Source: an uncultured SAR116 cluster alpha proteobacterium (lineage in GTDB: Bacteria > Pseudomonadota > Alphaproteobacteria > Puniceispirillales > Marisalimonadaceae). From it: 64,000 bases of DNA. The stretch spans positions 1 to 64,000 of the forward strand of contig CACJJL010000001.1 in assembly GCA_902593735.1 (NCBI GenBank), in the 5' to 3' direction. A program made the position numbers and the translations under genes. Below the pieces are notes generated by a model, which was not told where the DNA came from, did no database searches, and was given only the letters and a program-made list of their open reading frames with translations. Below, piece by piece: positions 7,939 through 17,376 of this stretch (positions are counted from its first letter, which is position 1; each line of letters starts with the position of its first letter).

Positions 7939-9747
7939 TTAGTAGAATAATTTTTTTCTTCTTGAAGATATAATTAATGCTAGACCAGCAAAAATTATAG
8001 GAATTATTGCTACGTTTAAAGCTATTACCCATCGTTTTAAATTTTCAACATCTCTTCTAAGGTCAAATTTAACACTTCTTAACTGTGATCTTGTTGACAT
8101 CATTTCAGCTTTAAAACCATCAATCGCTTCAATAGTTTCAGGAGATAAAACATCTGAGTTGTTGTCATTATTTTGCGTTAAATCTCTAATTTTATTTTCC
8201 ATTTCGTTTAATTTTTTAGCTAGTCTTTGTTCTTCTAAAAGAAATTTTTCCTCAGCGATTTTTTCTAATTCAATTATTTTATCAAATGGACGCCATGATG
8301 TACTCTTACCCCTAAGATCGGATAAGGCATTACCACCAACCATTTGTTCAACTACATTAAGAACGAAGTCGCCATTGTTAGCAAAAGCGCCTCGTTGCGT
8401 TAACCAATTTCGATCCATTAACATATCAGCGTCAGATACTAAAAGAATGTTTGATTTATTTTGAGATTTCAAAAGTTGACCATCTTTTTTACTAAATGAT
8501 GAGTTAAGATTTGTTTTTATCCATCCTGCTAAAATTAAATTTTCGTTATCAGACTTTATGCTTGATAAAAAATCTCTTGGGTCATTTTTAGGATCACCTG
8601 CTTTTTGTGCGTCACCTAAACCAGATTTTCTACTAGTGGTAATAATTGGTTCTAAAACTGTGTCTTTATTGGCTTTTTCTAATGAGCCAGCGGTAGTCAT
8701 TACAATTGTGCTTAAGTTTGATAATGAACCTTCGTTTTTATTCAAGCCATCTCCCCTAATATTTAGCCAAGGGTAGTTGGTAACTTGTATATCACGACCA
8801 TCAATATTCCTAGTGATCCTGAAACCAAATTCTGAGTCTAAAACAGTCTTTTTATTATCGAATTTTATTCCCCATGTATCTAATAATTTTTTTAGATTTG
8901 ATCTTGGGTTCATTGGGGGCATGCCTGGTTGTCTACTAACCTCTGTTTCAGCATAAGGATCTAAAAATATTAGGGTAGATCCTCCTTTAAGAACCCACTG
9001 ATCTATCATATATAAAGTCTCATCCGATAAAAACTTTGGATGAATAATCATAAGAACTTTTGTGTTTTCATTGAGCTTATTATCGCTTTCACTAACCATT
9101 TCAACTTTAAACATTTCATTCATTTGTTTTAAAATTTGTTGTTCTGGTTTACCAATTCTACTGTCTGCCATGAGTCCAAGGTTATCAAGAATACTTATGA
9201 CTGGCTTTTGAATCTGACTTATTTCTGAGATTAAACTTGAAAGATCATATTCAAGGAAAGTTTCTCTTTCCGGAGAAAAAATAGGAATATTTTTTTGCCC
9301 TGTAGTTGAATTTGTAGCTGCTAGTCCAAAATATAATGCATCTGACATTTCTGTTGCAGAAAATGAGTTAATACCCATTCCAACAGCTCTGTCTTCTTCA
9401 TCTGAGAAAGGTTTTGGATCAATCACCTCTAATGTTATTTTTCCATTAGAAATGTCACTATAAGTTTTCAGTATTGTCTCAACCCTGTTTGCATATGTGG
9501 AAAGCTGAGGTACTTCTTTAACCAAATTTCCTGATACAAAAAGCCTTATATGTATTGGCTCATTCAAATTTTTAAGAAGATTAGTTGTGCTATTAGATAA
9601 GGAGTAAAGTTTTTTTTCTGTGAAGTCTACCCTTGATGAATTGAATACATTGTTCGTAATTATATTTACACAAAGAAATATAATTACGGCAAATAGTATT
9701 GATAATTTAACAAGATTTTTGGGTTTTATCTTATTTAAAAAGTTCAT
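7939..9747 (-). CDS. GldG-family ABC transporter auxiliary protein
   Basis: A 602-residue protein with an N-terminal membrane anchor (about 12-33). A large extracytoplasmic ABC-auxiliary domain of the GldG type carries VDFTEKKLYSLSNST near the start and ITLEVIDPKP further on. A charged coiled coil spans about 500-560, and a C-terminal membrane helix precedes an arginine/lysine tail. The segment STLIFLDPYAETE is typical of the family. GldG was named for Bacteroidetes gliding, but homologues occur in many non-gliding bacteria, where the role is unknown. The gene lies 7 bases after the permease gene in the same operon. Confidence 0.88.
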   Translation of the reverse strand: MNFLNKIKPKNLVKLSILFAVIIFLCVNIITNNVFNSSRVDFTEKKLYSLSNSTTNLLKNLNEPIHIRLFVSGNLVKEVPQLSTYANRVETILKTYSDISNGKITLEVIDPKPFSDEEDRAVGMGINSFSATEMSDALYFGLAATNSTTGQKNIPIFSPERETFLEYDLSSLISEISQIQKPVISILDNLGLMADSRIGKPEQQILKQMNEMFKVEMVSESDNKLNENTKVLMIIHPKFLSDETLYMIDQWVLKGGSTLIFLDPYAETEVSRQPGMPPMNPRSNLKKLLDTWGIKFDNKKTVLDSEFGFRITRNIDGRDIQVTNYPWLNIRGDGLNKNEGSLSNLSTIVMTTAGSLEKANKDTVLEPIITTSRKSGLGDAQKAGDPKNDPRDFLSSIKSDNENLILAGWIKTNLNSSFSKKDGQLLKSQNKSNILLVSDADMLMDRNWLTQRGAFANNGDFVLNVVEQMVGGNALSDLRGKSTSWRPFDKIIELEKIAEEKFLLEEQRLAKKLNEMENKIRDLTQNNDNNSDVLSPETIEAIDGFKAEMMSTRSQLRSVKFDLRRDVENLKRWVIALNVAIIPIIFAGLALIISSRRKKLFY

Positions 9748-9754
9748 TGTAACC

Positions 9755-10501
9755 TCAATCTGCTTTTTTAACTTGGACTAACTGTACATTTATCCAAAGA
9801 CATAAAATTATCATTGAAACGAAGAAAACTAGAGTACTCAAATCAAAAACACCCATTTGTATCCTACTAAAATGTGATAGAAACGACATTGAACTTATTG
9901 TTTCTGTTATCCAATTTGGTGACCATGACCTTACAGCTGATAAAACCAGATTAAAGCCAGCCATTATAAGCACAAAACCACTTATGGATGATATTATAAA
10001 TGCTATGACTTGATTTTTAGTTAGTGCCGACAGACAAGAAGTAAGAGCTAAAAAGGCTCCTGCCATTAACCAGCTGCCAAAGTACGATATTAAAATAACA
10101 TGATTATCTGGTTCACCTAAATAATTAACTGTTATCCAGATAGGCATTGTTAGAATAAGAGCAATCAGAGTAAAAATCCAGCTTGCTAAAAATTTACCAA
10201 CGACTAGCTGTGTATTTGTAACAGGTAAAGTTATTAACAATTCAATTGTGCCGGATCTTCTTTCTTCAGCCCATAATCTCATACCGATAGCTGGCATCAA
10301 TACAAGGAATAACCAAGGATGCCATGAAAAAAATGCCGTTAAATCAGCCTGATCTCTCTCAAAAAACCTTCCCAAAAAGAAGGTCATACCTGATGATAGA
10401 GCTAAAAAGACAAGCAAAAAAATAGATGCTAACGGAGTTCTGAAATATCCCTTTAATTCTCTATCTAAGATTATATATGTTTTGTTTAAGTAGTTATCCA
10501 T
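9755..10501 (-). CDS. ABC-2 type transporter permease (GldF-like)
   Basis: A 248-residue inner-membrane protein with six predicted helices. It begins with the segment ILDRELKGYFRTPLASIF, which is characteristic of ABC-2 permeases of the GldF/NosY type. LWAEERRSGTIELLITLPVT is the cytoplasmic coupling-helix region found in this family. It pairs with the ATPase encoded 13 bases upstream and the GldG-like protein 7 bases downstream. Two permease copies presumably form the channel. The substrate is unknown. Confidence 0.9.
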   Translation of the reverse strand: MDNYLNKTYIILDRELKGYFRTPLASIFLLVFLALSSGMTFFLGRFFERDQADLTAFFSWHPWLFLVLMPAIGMRLWAEERRSGTIELLITLPVTNTQLVVGKFLASWIFTLIALILTMPIWITVNYLGEPDNHVILISYFGSWLMAGAFLALTSCLSALTKNQVIAFIISSISGFVLIMAGFNLVLSAVRSWSPNWITETISSMSFLSHFSRIQMGVFDLSTLVFFVSMIILCLWINVQLVQVKKAD

Positions 10502-10514
10502 GGGTTTTTACCAA

Positions 10515-11471
10515 TTATTTTGAATTGTTTTCTGAGGTTATTGTTCTAAAGATTTCTTCAAGACTTACCTTTTGAAAATTTGCCTCAATTACATCGAGCT
10601 TGAGTTTGCTTATCTGTTTTAAAACTATATTAAGATTTGGATTTTTCTTGCTGTCACTTACTAGAAGAGTATGAGTTGAAATGTCTGTTTTTTGAATTTT
10701 GACGTCATCATATTTTAATAATGATTTTATTTCTTTAGAGAAAACATTATTAATTTTATTAGACACTTTAATAGATAAAGTGTTTTTGTTTAAAAATTTA
10801 TTTTCTAAATTTTTAGGAGTGTCATTTGCAAGTAACTTTCCATTTGAAATAATTACAGCGCGTGAACATACTGCCTCAACCTCTTCTAAGATATGTGTTG
10901 AAATAACAATAGCTTTATTAGTAGATATTCTTTTTATGAGGTTTCTCATTTCGTGTTTTTGATTAGGGTCTAAACCGTCAGTTGGTTCGTCTAATATTAA
11001 TATATCAGGGTCATGTATTAATGCTTGAGCAATACCAACCCGTCTTTTAAAACCTTTAGAAAGTGTTTCTATAGGTCTGTTCCACATTTCTTTTAAGTTA
11101 ATTTGATTAGCCATTTCTTCTAAGCGATTGGTTAGAGAATTATCATTCAACCCTCTCATTTTTCCAATAAATGACAAAAAGTCTGCGACTATCATATCTG
11201 AATATGATGGAGCACCTTCAGGTAGGTAACCTATGTATTCTTTTGCTTTTAATGGATCAGATTTAAGATTAATATTGTTAATAAAAATCTTACCATTATC
11301 TGGTTCTAAAAAACCAGTTAGCATCTTCATAGTTGTAGACTTTCCTGCACCATTTGGACCAAGAAAGCCAACCACCTCACCCCTTGAGACTGACAAATCA
11401 ATATTATCTACAGCAATAAATTGATCAAAAGATTTTTTTAAGTTAGTTGCGTTTATAAGTTTATCAGACAA
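10515..11471 (-). CDS. ABC transporter ATP-binding protein (GldA-like)
   Basis: A 318-residue cytosolic ATPase. Walker A is GPNGAGKST (about residues 38-46), the signature is LSKGFKRRVGIAQAL, Walker B is ILILDEPTDGLDPNQ and the switch His is in ISTHILEE. A C-terminal extension of about 90 residues after the ATPase core is usual for the GldA/CcmA-like drug and polysaccharide ATPases. It is the first gene of a four-gene minus-strand operon (ATPase, permease, GldG-like, DUF4340). The roughly 120 bases before it hold the likely promoter, though no clear boxes stand out. Confidence 0.93.
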   Translation of the reverse strand: MSDKLINATNLKKSFDQFIAVDNIDLSVSRGEVVGFLGPNGAGKSTTMKMLTGFLEPDNGKIFINNINLKSDPLKAKEYIGYLPEGAPSYSDMIVADFLSFIGKMRGLNDNSLTNRLEEMANQINLKEMWNRPIETLSKGFKRRVGIAQALIHDPDILILDEPTDGLDPNQKHEMRNLIKRISTNKAIVISTHILEEVEAVCSRAVIISNGKLLANDTPKNLENKFLNKNTLSIKVSNKINNVFSKEIKSLLKYDDVKIQKTDISTHTLLVSDSKKNPNLNIVLKQISKLKLDVIEANFQKVSLEEIFRTITSENNSK

Positions 11472-11593
11472 AATATTTACCTTTTAGGGACGATACCTTA
11501 TTAATACTTGAATATTAGTTAATTTTTTAAATTATAAATTTCAAGATAAAAAAGTTATTTTTTTATATTTGAGTTAGTCTTTATAAATCTACA

Positions 11594-13012
11594 TTATAAA
11601 AACTTGCTGACTTCAGGAAGTTGAGGCTCTCCCAGATAATTTTCTAAAGCTAAAGCGATTTCAACTGCTTTCTCATCTTCGTTTTTACCACATATGATTT
11701 GTAAACCAATTGGTAATGTTTTGTTATCTTTATTATTCAATAAATTATGGATAGGAAAAGAAATTCCACATAATCCAAAAATATTTACAGGTTGTGTGTT
11801 TGCTGAAGCAAAAAGGCTTCTTTCGTGAAGTTCTCCACCTATTATTGATTTATCAACCTCAAGGGCCTGCATTACAGTTGTAGGTGAGATGAGAGCATCA
11901 TATTTTGTAAAATATTTTCCAATAATATTTTCTAGTTTTATGACTCTATTTTTGGCCTTAATGTATTCAAATGACGATACTTTAAGACCTAGCTTTGCCC
12001 TGTTGCCAGTTACTGGGTCCATTTTTTCAACATTTTTATTAAACCTATCTACTCCAAATGCACTAATAATTTCTGATCCAACAATTGCAGGAAACAAAGT
12101 TGTTTTTTCATTTGCTTCAGGAATTATAACGTCTTCAATAGTTGCACCTAGATTTTCCAATTTACTGGAAATAATTTCAAATGCTTCTGCAACTTCCACA
12201 TCCAAATTTGAGGTAAAGGGTTCCTTAAGTTTACCAAAATTCATATTTTCAAGTTTTATGGCCTGTTGATTTTTGGTAGTACCGTTGTATGTATCAAAAA
12301 TTAATTTTGTATCTTTTACATTTCTTGCTAAAGGTCCTGGAGTATCTAAAGTTGGAGATAAAGGAAAAATTCCGTCCGTTGGCCATCTATTTTTGGTAGT
12401 TTTTAATCCGACTATACCATTAAGTGAAGCTGGAATTCTAACTGAACCACCAGTGTCTGTGCCAATAGCAAAAGCAGCTAGTCCAGAAGCAACAGCTACA
12501 GCAGAACCGCTACTTGATCCTCCTGGCATCCTATGCTTATTTTCGTCCCACGGGTTTTTAGGGGTACCTTTATATTTATTTAACCCAGTTGCTCCAAGAG
12601 CAAATTCAACAGTATGTGTTTTACCTAAAATAATACAACCTAAGGATTTTAATCTTCTGACCAGATTTCCTTCTGGTCCTGATATATCGTCACTTTTAAT
12701 CTGAGATCCATTTGTTGTTGGCATTCCGTTAACAGAACAAATATCTTTTATTGCTATAGGAATGCCCATTAGAGGACCTAAATCAATGCCACAAGAAAAT
12801 AGTTTATCTATGCCATCTGCCCATATAAGTCCTTTTTCCTCATTTGTATGAATATAAGCGTGAAGGTGTGGATTTAAAATTTTTATTCTTTCAAAATAAA
12901 TTGATGTAACTTCTTTACATGTAATCAAACGATCTCTGAACTTCTTACCTAATTCATTGATTGTTATTCCATTTAGGGGATCGTTTGGCAAACCTTTATT
13001 TAAATTTTTCAT
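11594..13012 (-). CDS. Amidase (amidase-signature family)
   Basis: A 472-residue amidase-signature enzyme. The Ser-cisSer-Lys triad is intact: Lys89 in PIAIKD, the GGSSSGSA loop (164-171) and the nucleophile Ser190 in TGGSVRIPA. Members hydrolyse amides in the cytosol and include GatA. The absence of GatB or GatC here and the divergent C-terminus argue for a catabolic amidase rather than Glu-tRNA amidotransferase. The substrate is unknown. The gene follows a small membrane-anchored protein gene by 10 bases and is probably co-transcribed with it. Confidence 0.92.
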   Translation of the reverse strand: MKNLNKGLPNDPLNGITINELGKKFRDRLITCKEVTSIYFERIKILNPHLHAYIHTNEEKGLIWADGIDKLFSCGIDLGPLMGIPIAIKDICSVNGMPTTNGSQIKSDDISGPEGNLVRRLKSLGCIILGKTHTVEFALGATGLNKYKGTPKNPWDENKHRMPGGSSSGSAVAVASGLAAFAIGTDTGGSVRIPASLNGIVGLKTTKNRWPTDGIFPLSPTLDTPGPLARNVKDTKLIFDTYNGTTKNQQAIKLENMNFGKLKEPFTSNLDVEVAEAFEIISSKLENLGATIEDVIIPEANEKTTLFPAIVGSEIISAFGVDRFNKNVEKMDPVTGNRAKLGLKVSSFEYIKAKNRVIKLENIIGKYFTKYDALISPTTVMQALEVDKSIIGGELHERSLFASANTQPVNIFGLCGISFPIHNLLNNKDNKTLPIGLQIICGKNEDEKAVEIALALENYLGEPQLPEVSKFL

Positions 13013-13022
13013 TAAATATCCT

Positions 13023-13421
13023 TTAATTTTTAAACTGATTTTTCATTGAACCAAAAATACCTTTCAATCTTGGTGATGTTGAACAATCAGCTTCTAAAAT
13101 CATTTTTTTCTCTACAGGAACATGGATGCCAACATAGCGCACTGATTTATATTTTGGGTTAGATATCAGTTGTACTTTTCTATCTGATTTTAATCTATAC
13201 CTTGCCACCCCTTTTTTAAATGGAAAAATTATATCTGTTCCTGGAACTGCAACTGCAAAACTATCATTATCAACGGAACATTTATTATTTAAGGTAATTG
13301 TTACTGAAATAACCTCTACAGGTTTAAAAGCTTGTTGAATATTAGGCATGCCAAACCATAGCATTAGCCCAATAACACTAATTCCTGAGAGAAAAAAAAT
13401 AATTTTAGTAAAAAAACGCAT
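13023..13421 (-). CDS. Small membrane-anchored protein of unknown function
   Basis: A 132-residue protein I do not recognise. It starts with a positively charged end and one hydrophobic helix (about residues 6-24). A predicted extracytoplasmic beta-rich domain follows, with two cysteines (in NNKCSVD and EADCSTS) that could form a disulphide. The C-terminal tail is basic. AAGG precedes the ATG at a suitable distance, supporting translation. It is the first gene of a likely two-gene unit with the amidase. Topology (N-in, domain outside) is inferred from charge. Confidence 0.7.
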   Translation of the reverse strand: MRFFTKIIFFLSGISVIGLMLWFGMPNIQQAFKPVEVISVTITLNNKCSVDNDSFAVAVPGTDIIFPFKKGVARYRLKSDRKVQLISNPKYKSVRYVGIHVPVEKKMILEADCSTSPRLKGIFGSMKNQFKN

Positions 13422-13531
13422 TGATACCTTAAAATAAACACATTACATCTTATCATAATGTTAAATATACCAAATTTATGACACAAGTAACTAATTTTTA
13501 GACAAAATTTTAAGGACTTATTGAATAATTT

Positions 13532-14719
13532 ATGCGAAACGAATTTGATAGAATTAAAAGATTACCGCCATATGTCTTTGCTGAAGTAAATAATCTCAAA
13601 GCTAAACTAAGATCTAAAGGTAAGGACATAATTGACTTTGGAATGGGAAATCCTGATATGCCAACACCAAAGCATATCAGACAAAAATTAAAAGAAACTG
13701 TAGAAAAACCTGGTATAGGTAGATATTCTACGAGTAAAGGTATCAATGGGCTTAGAAAAGCGCAGGCTGCTTACTATAAAAGGCGATTTGATGTTAATTT
13801 AGATCCTGAAGATGAAGTAATAGTTACCTTGGGCTCTAAAGAAGGCCTAGCTAATTTAGCTCAGGCAATAACATCACCAGGAGATATTATTCTATCCCCT
13901 AACCCCTCATATCCTATTCATCCTTATGGGTTTATAATCGCTGGTGCTTCCTTACGTCATTTACCTGCTATAGATGATGGCATCTTTAACCCTGATTTAT
14001 ATTTAGAACGATTAGAAAGATCTATCATTGAGAGTGTACCTGCTCCAGTGGCTATTATAGTGTCCTTTCCATCTAATCCAACAGCACAAGTTGTGTCCTT
14101 AGATTTCTATCAAGAAGTTGTAAAAATTGCTCTTAAATACAATGTCTATATATTATCTGATCTTGCATATGCAGAAATATATTATGATAACTTCCCACCT
14201 CCTTCAATCCTTCAAATATCAAAAGCAAAAGAAGTGGCAGTTGAGTTTACTTCAATGTCTAAAACTTATGCTATGGCAGGATGGAGAATTGGTTTTGCTG
14301 TTGGTAATAAAACACTAATAAACGCACTTACTAGAATTAAGTCGTATTTAGATTATGGAGCTTTTACACCTGTTCAAGTTTCAGCTGCTGCTGCATTGAA
14401 TGGTCCTCAAGATTGTGTTCAAGAGATAAGAAATATTTATCAAAAAAGAAGAGACGTTCTCATAAACTCTATGGCCAGGGCTGGATGGAATATTCCTAGT
14501 CCAAAAGCAAGCATGTTTGCATGGGCTCCAATACCAGATAAATACAAAGATAAAGGCTCTTTAGAGTTTGCAAAAGAATTGATGCTTAAAGCAGATGTTG
14601 CAGTATCTCCAGGTGTAGCTTTTGGTGAATTTGGAGAGGGCTTCGTACGAGTAGGTTTAGTAGAGAATGAACAAAGGATTAGACAAGCTGCAAAAAATAT
14701 TAAAAAGTTATTAATATAG
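13532..14719 (+). CDS. Class I/II aminotransferase, AlaC-like
   Basis: A 395-residue PLP enzyme of fold type I. The opening RIKRLPPYVFAEVNNLK and the motif IDFGMGNPDMPTP are typical of AlaC (alanine/glutamate transaminase) and related LL-diaminopimelate aminotransferase-like proteins. The PLP lysine lies in SMSKTYAMAGWRIGFAVG. SFPSNPTAQ holds the Asn that contacts the cofactor, and FVRVGLVENEQRI holds the carboxylate-binding Arg. It probably interconverts pyruvate/glutamate and alanine/2-oxoglutarate. The gene is single, followed 43 bases later by the gamma-glutamyltransferase-like gene in the same direction. Confidence 0.88.
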   Translation: MRNEFDRIKRLPPYVFAEVNNLKAKLRSKGKDIIDFGMGNPDMPTPKHIRQKLKETVEKPGIGRYSTSKGINGLRKAQAAYYKRRFDVNLDPEDEVIVTLGSKEGLANLAQAITSPGDIILSPNPSYPIHPYGFIIAGASLRHLPAIDDGIFNPDLYLERLERSIIESVPAPVAIIVSFPSNPTAQVVSLDFYQEVVKIALKYNVYILSDLAYAEIYYDNFPPPSILQISKAKEVAVEFTSMSKTYAMAGWRIGFAVGNKTLINALTRIKSYLDYGAFTPVQVSAAAALNGPQDCVQEIRNIYQKRRDVLINSMARAGWNIPSPKASMFAWAPIPDKYKDKGSLEFAKELMLKADVAVSPGVAFGEFGEGFVRVGLVENEQRIRQAAKNIKKLLI

Positions 14720-14762
14720 ATTTGACATATTGTCTCAACCCTAATTATTTAAATGTATCCTT

Positions 14763-16367
14763 ATGAAGTCATTTGATAAATTTATTACTCGAGATTTTAC
14801 AAACCCCGGCAAATCTAATGTAATAAGCTCAAATTTTATGACGACTTCGTCACATTATGTAGCATCATCAACAGGTGTTGAGATTTTAAAAAATGGAGGT
14901 AATGCTATTGATGCAGCATTAGCAATGAGCGCTGTTTTGTGTGTTGCAGAACCACACATGACTGGTATTGGTGGAGACTGCTTTGCAATGCTTTCAATCG
15001 ATGGTAGTGCTAATATAAAAGCACTAAATGGTTCAGGAAAATCTTCTGAAAATTCAAGTGCTAACCATCTTCGAAATAAAGGCATAAATTTTATTAAACC
15101 CGACATGCCTGATGCAATCACAATACCAGGTGCTGTTGCAGGGTGGAGTTTGCTTCATAACGAACATGGTTACATGCCTTGGAATGAAATATTCCAGCCT
15201 GCAATAAACTATGCTAAATCAGGTATAATCGTTCATGAAAGAGTAGCACATGACTGGGCCAAAAATACAGAAAAACTTTTAGCTGATAGAGATACATCTA
15301 AAATTTTTTTAAATAATCAAAAACCATATAATGTTACTGAAAACTTCAAAAATGTAAAATTATCCAAAACTTTTGAAACAATTGCAAAAGAAGGATCAGA
15401 AGGGTTTTACAATGGTTGGGTGGTAGACGATATGCTTGAAAAATTAAATAATATTGGAGGATCGCATACTAAAAATGATTTTAAAAATTCATGTGCAGAA
15501 TGGGTAAAACCAGTATCTCAAAATTACAGAAACATTAAAATTCACGAATGTCCTCCAAATGGTCAAGGTATAGTTGCTCTAATTATAATAGGAATTCTCG
15601 AACATTTTAATGTTAAAAGCATGTCTAAAAGTGATTACATTCACTTATTTTGTGAAGCAGTTAAGATAGGATACTTTCTGAGAGATCAATATCTTTCAGA
15701 TGCTTATTATAATAAATTGTCTGTGACAAATTTTTTAAGCAAAAAGTCACTGAAACAATACGCATCTAAAATTGATTTTAACAAATCTAAAATATATGAG
15801 AAAAGCTTATTTCCTGATCATCCTGATACAATTTATTTAACTGTGAGGGATAAAAAGGGGATGACAATTTCCTTTATTAACTCACTTTTTGATCCCTTCG
15901 GCAGTGGAATTACAGCACCAAGAAGTGGTGTTCTTTTCCATTGCAGAGGGCGAGCGTTTAATTTAATAAAAGATCATCCAAATGAACTTCATCCAAATAA
16001 AAGACCTCTACATACTATCATTCCAGCAATGATTTCGAAAGAAAACAAATTAATTGGTTCTTTTGGAGTTATGGGTGGTCAATATCAAGCGGCTGGCCAT
16101 GCATATGTATTATCACAAATGATTGATTTTGGTTTGAGCCCTCAAGAAGCTCTCGATTTGCCTAGAGTTTTCCCAAATGACAATGTTTTAGATTTTGAAA
16201 AAAACTTTGATAATTCAATAATTGAAGATATGGTTTCAAGAGGACATGAAGTTAACTATCCTGTGTCGCCAATTGGTGGTGGTCAAATAATACTTATAGA
16301 TATTAAAAAAAATATTTTAATTGGTGCTAGTGATTTTAGAAAAGATGGGTGTGCAATAGGATATTAA
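14763..16367 (+). CDS. Gamma-glutamyltransferase family protein
   Basis: A 534-residue Ntn hydrolase that should cleave itself into large and small subunits. The large-subunit opening has ASSTGVEILKNGGNAIDAA and PHMTGIGGDCFAMLS. The small subunit would begin at Thr356 in PDTIYLTVRDKKG, followed by SLFDPFGSGITAP. This form of the cleavage site (DTxYLT) resembles the YwrD-like branch rather than classical Ggt. No signal peptide is evident, so it is probably cytosolic, unlike E. coli Ggt. It may act on gamma-glutamyl compounds or be an acylase. Its stop overlaps the convergent EamA gene by a shared TTAA. Confidence 0.88.
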   Translation: MKSFDKFITRDFTNPGKSNVISSNFMTTSSHYVASSTGVEILKNGGNAIDAALAMSAVLCVAEPHMTGIGGDCFAMLSIDGSANIKALNGSGKSSENSSANHLRNKGINFIKPDMPDAITIPGAVAGWSLLHNEHGYMPWNEIFQPAINYAKSGIIVHERVAHDWAKNTEKLLADRDTSKIFLNNQKPYNVTENFKNVKLSKTFETIAKEGSEGFYNGWVVDDMLEKLNNIGGSHTKNDFKNSCAEWVKPVSQNYRNIKIHECPPNGQGIVALIIIGILEHFNVKSMSKSDYIHLFCEAVKIGYFLRDQYLSDAYYNKLSVTNFLSKKSLKQYASKIDFNKSKIYEKSLFPDHPDTIYLTVRDKKGMTISFINSLFDPFGSGITAPRSGVLFHCRGRAFNLIKDHPNELHPNKRPLHTIIPAMISKENKLIGSFGVMGGQYQAAGHAYVLSQMIDFGLSPQEALDLPRVFPNDNVLDFEKNFDNSIIEDMVSRGHEVNYPVSPIGGGQIILIDIKKNILIGASDFRKDGCAIGY

Positions 16368-17284
16368 TTATTATTTTTCTTGATTTCTCTATAAGTTATC
16401 AAAAGACAAGAGCCAATTACAATTAATCCACCAATAATTTGATTGAATGTTGGAATTTCATTCCAAATTAAATATCCAAAGACCGTAGCTATTGGAATGG
16501 CTAAATATCTAAGTGTTACTAATATAGTAGCTTCTGCATACTTGTAGCTTTGCGCCATTAAATATTGTACGAATGAACCTACAAATCCTAAAAAAATTAA
16601 AGAATAAAATATAGAATTTGGTGTAATCAAAATTTCAGAACCGTATTTTCCTATAGTTCCATAAAATTTTGTACCAAAAAAAATCATTGCAATAATAATT
16701 ATTATTGAAGTTATAAAATTATGTATTAGAGCTGTTGAAGCAGGATGTTCTGTTTTACCAATTTTTCTTAGAATTAATGCTAATCCAGCATGAGTAATTG
16801 CGCTACTAAAAGCTAGTAATAATCCTAATGTAGATAATTCACTAGTTTCTTTAATAATGCCAATTGGATTAATCATTAAAAAAACCCCAATTAATCCAAT
16901 TATTACAGCTGTCCACCTTACAACCCCAATTTTCTCTCCTAGAAATAATGGAGATAATAATGTTACATATATTGCAGAACTTTGAGCTAGAGCTGTAGTT
17001 AAGCCAATAGGAATAAGTTGTAAAGATGAAAAAACCATAATCATTGTCACAAAACCGAATAAGGAGCGAATAAATATATTACTCCAATTATTTATTTGTA
17101 AAAAAAGCATCTTTCTGGCAATTAAAGCTAAAATAAAAAGAATTGGTAATGAATAAACAAACCTAGCAAATAAAGTAATTATAAAATCAACTTCACCTGT
17201 CAGAGACTTTATTATCATATGAGAAAACACTGATAAAAAAATAAATAACAACCAGATCAATGATCCAATTAAATTTGGTGACAT
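16364..17284 (-). CDS. EamA/DMT-family transporter
   Basis: A membrane protein of about 306 residues with ten hydrophobic helices in two EamA repeats. The first repeat ends with GEKIGVVRWTAVIIGLIGVF and the second with NEIPTFNQIIGGLIVIGSCL. An in-frame upstream ATG would add 17 residues (to 17335). The ATG at 17284 has TTAGG 6 bases before it and starts directly at the family's first helix, so it is preferred. EamA proteins move amino acids, purines or other metabolites, but the substrate cannot be read here. It is divergent from the FAD dehydrogenase gene. Confidence 0.85.
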   Translation of the reverse strand: MSPNLIGSLIWLLFIFLSVFSHMIIKSLTGEVDFIITLFARFVYSLPILFILALIARKMLFLQINNWSNIFIRSLFGFVTMIMVFSSLQLIPIGLTTALAQSSAIYVTLLSPLFLGEKIGVVRWTAVIIGLIGVFLMINPIGIIKETSELSTLGLLLAFSSAITHAGLALILRKIGKTEHPASTALIHNFITSIIIIIAMIFFGTKFYGTIGKYGSEILITPNSIFYSLIFLGFVGSFVQYLMAQSYKYAEATILVTLRYLAIPIATVFGYLIWNEIPTFNQIIGGLIVIGSCLLITYREIKKNNN

Positions 17285-17376
17285 ATTAAGCCTAAAAAAA
17301 TACAACTTGAAAATTGTAATCTTAAATAATAACAATAATTAAACAATCTTTAAAAATATTTAGTTAGGTATTTGTG

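Noticed and set aside
12273-12704. Plus-strand open frame of 143 codons across the amidase gene.
   Set aside because: It is antisense to a clear amidase with an intact triad, and its translation shows no family features.
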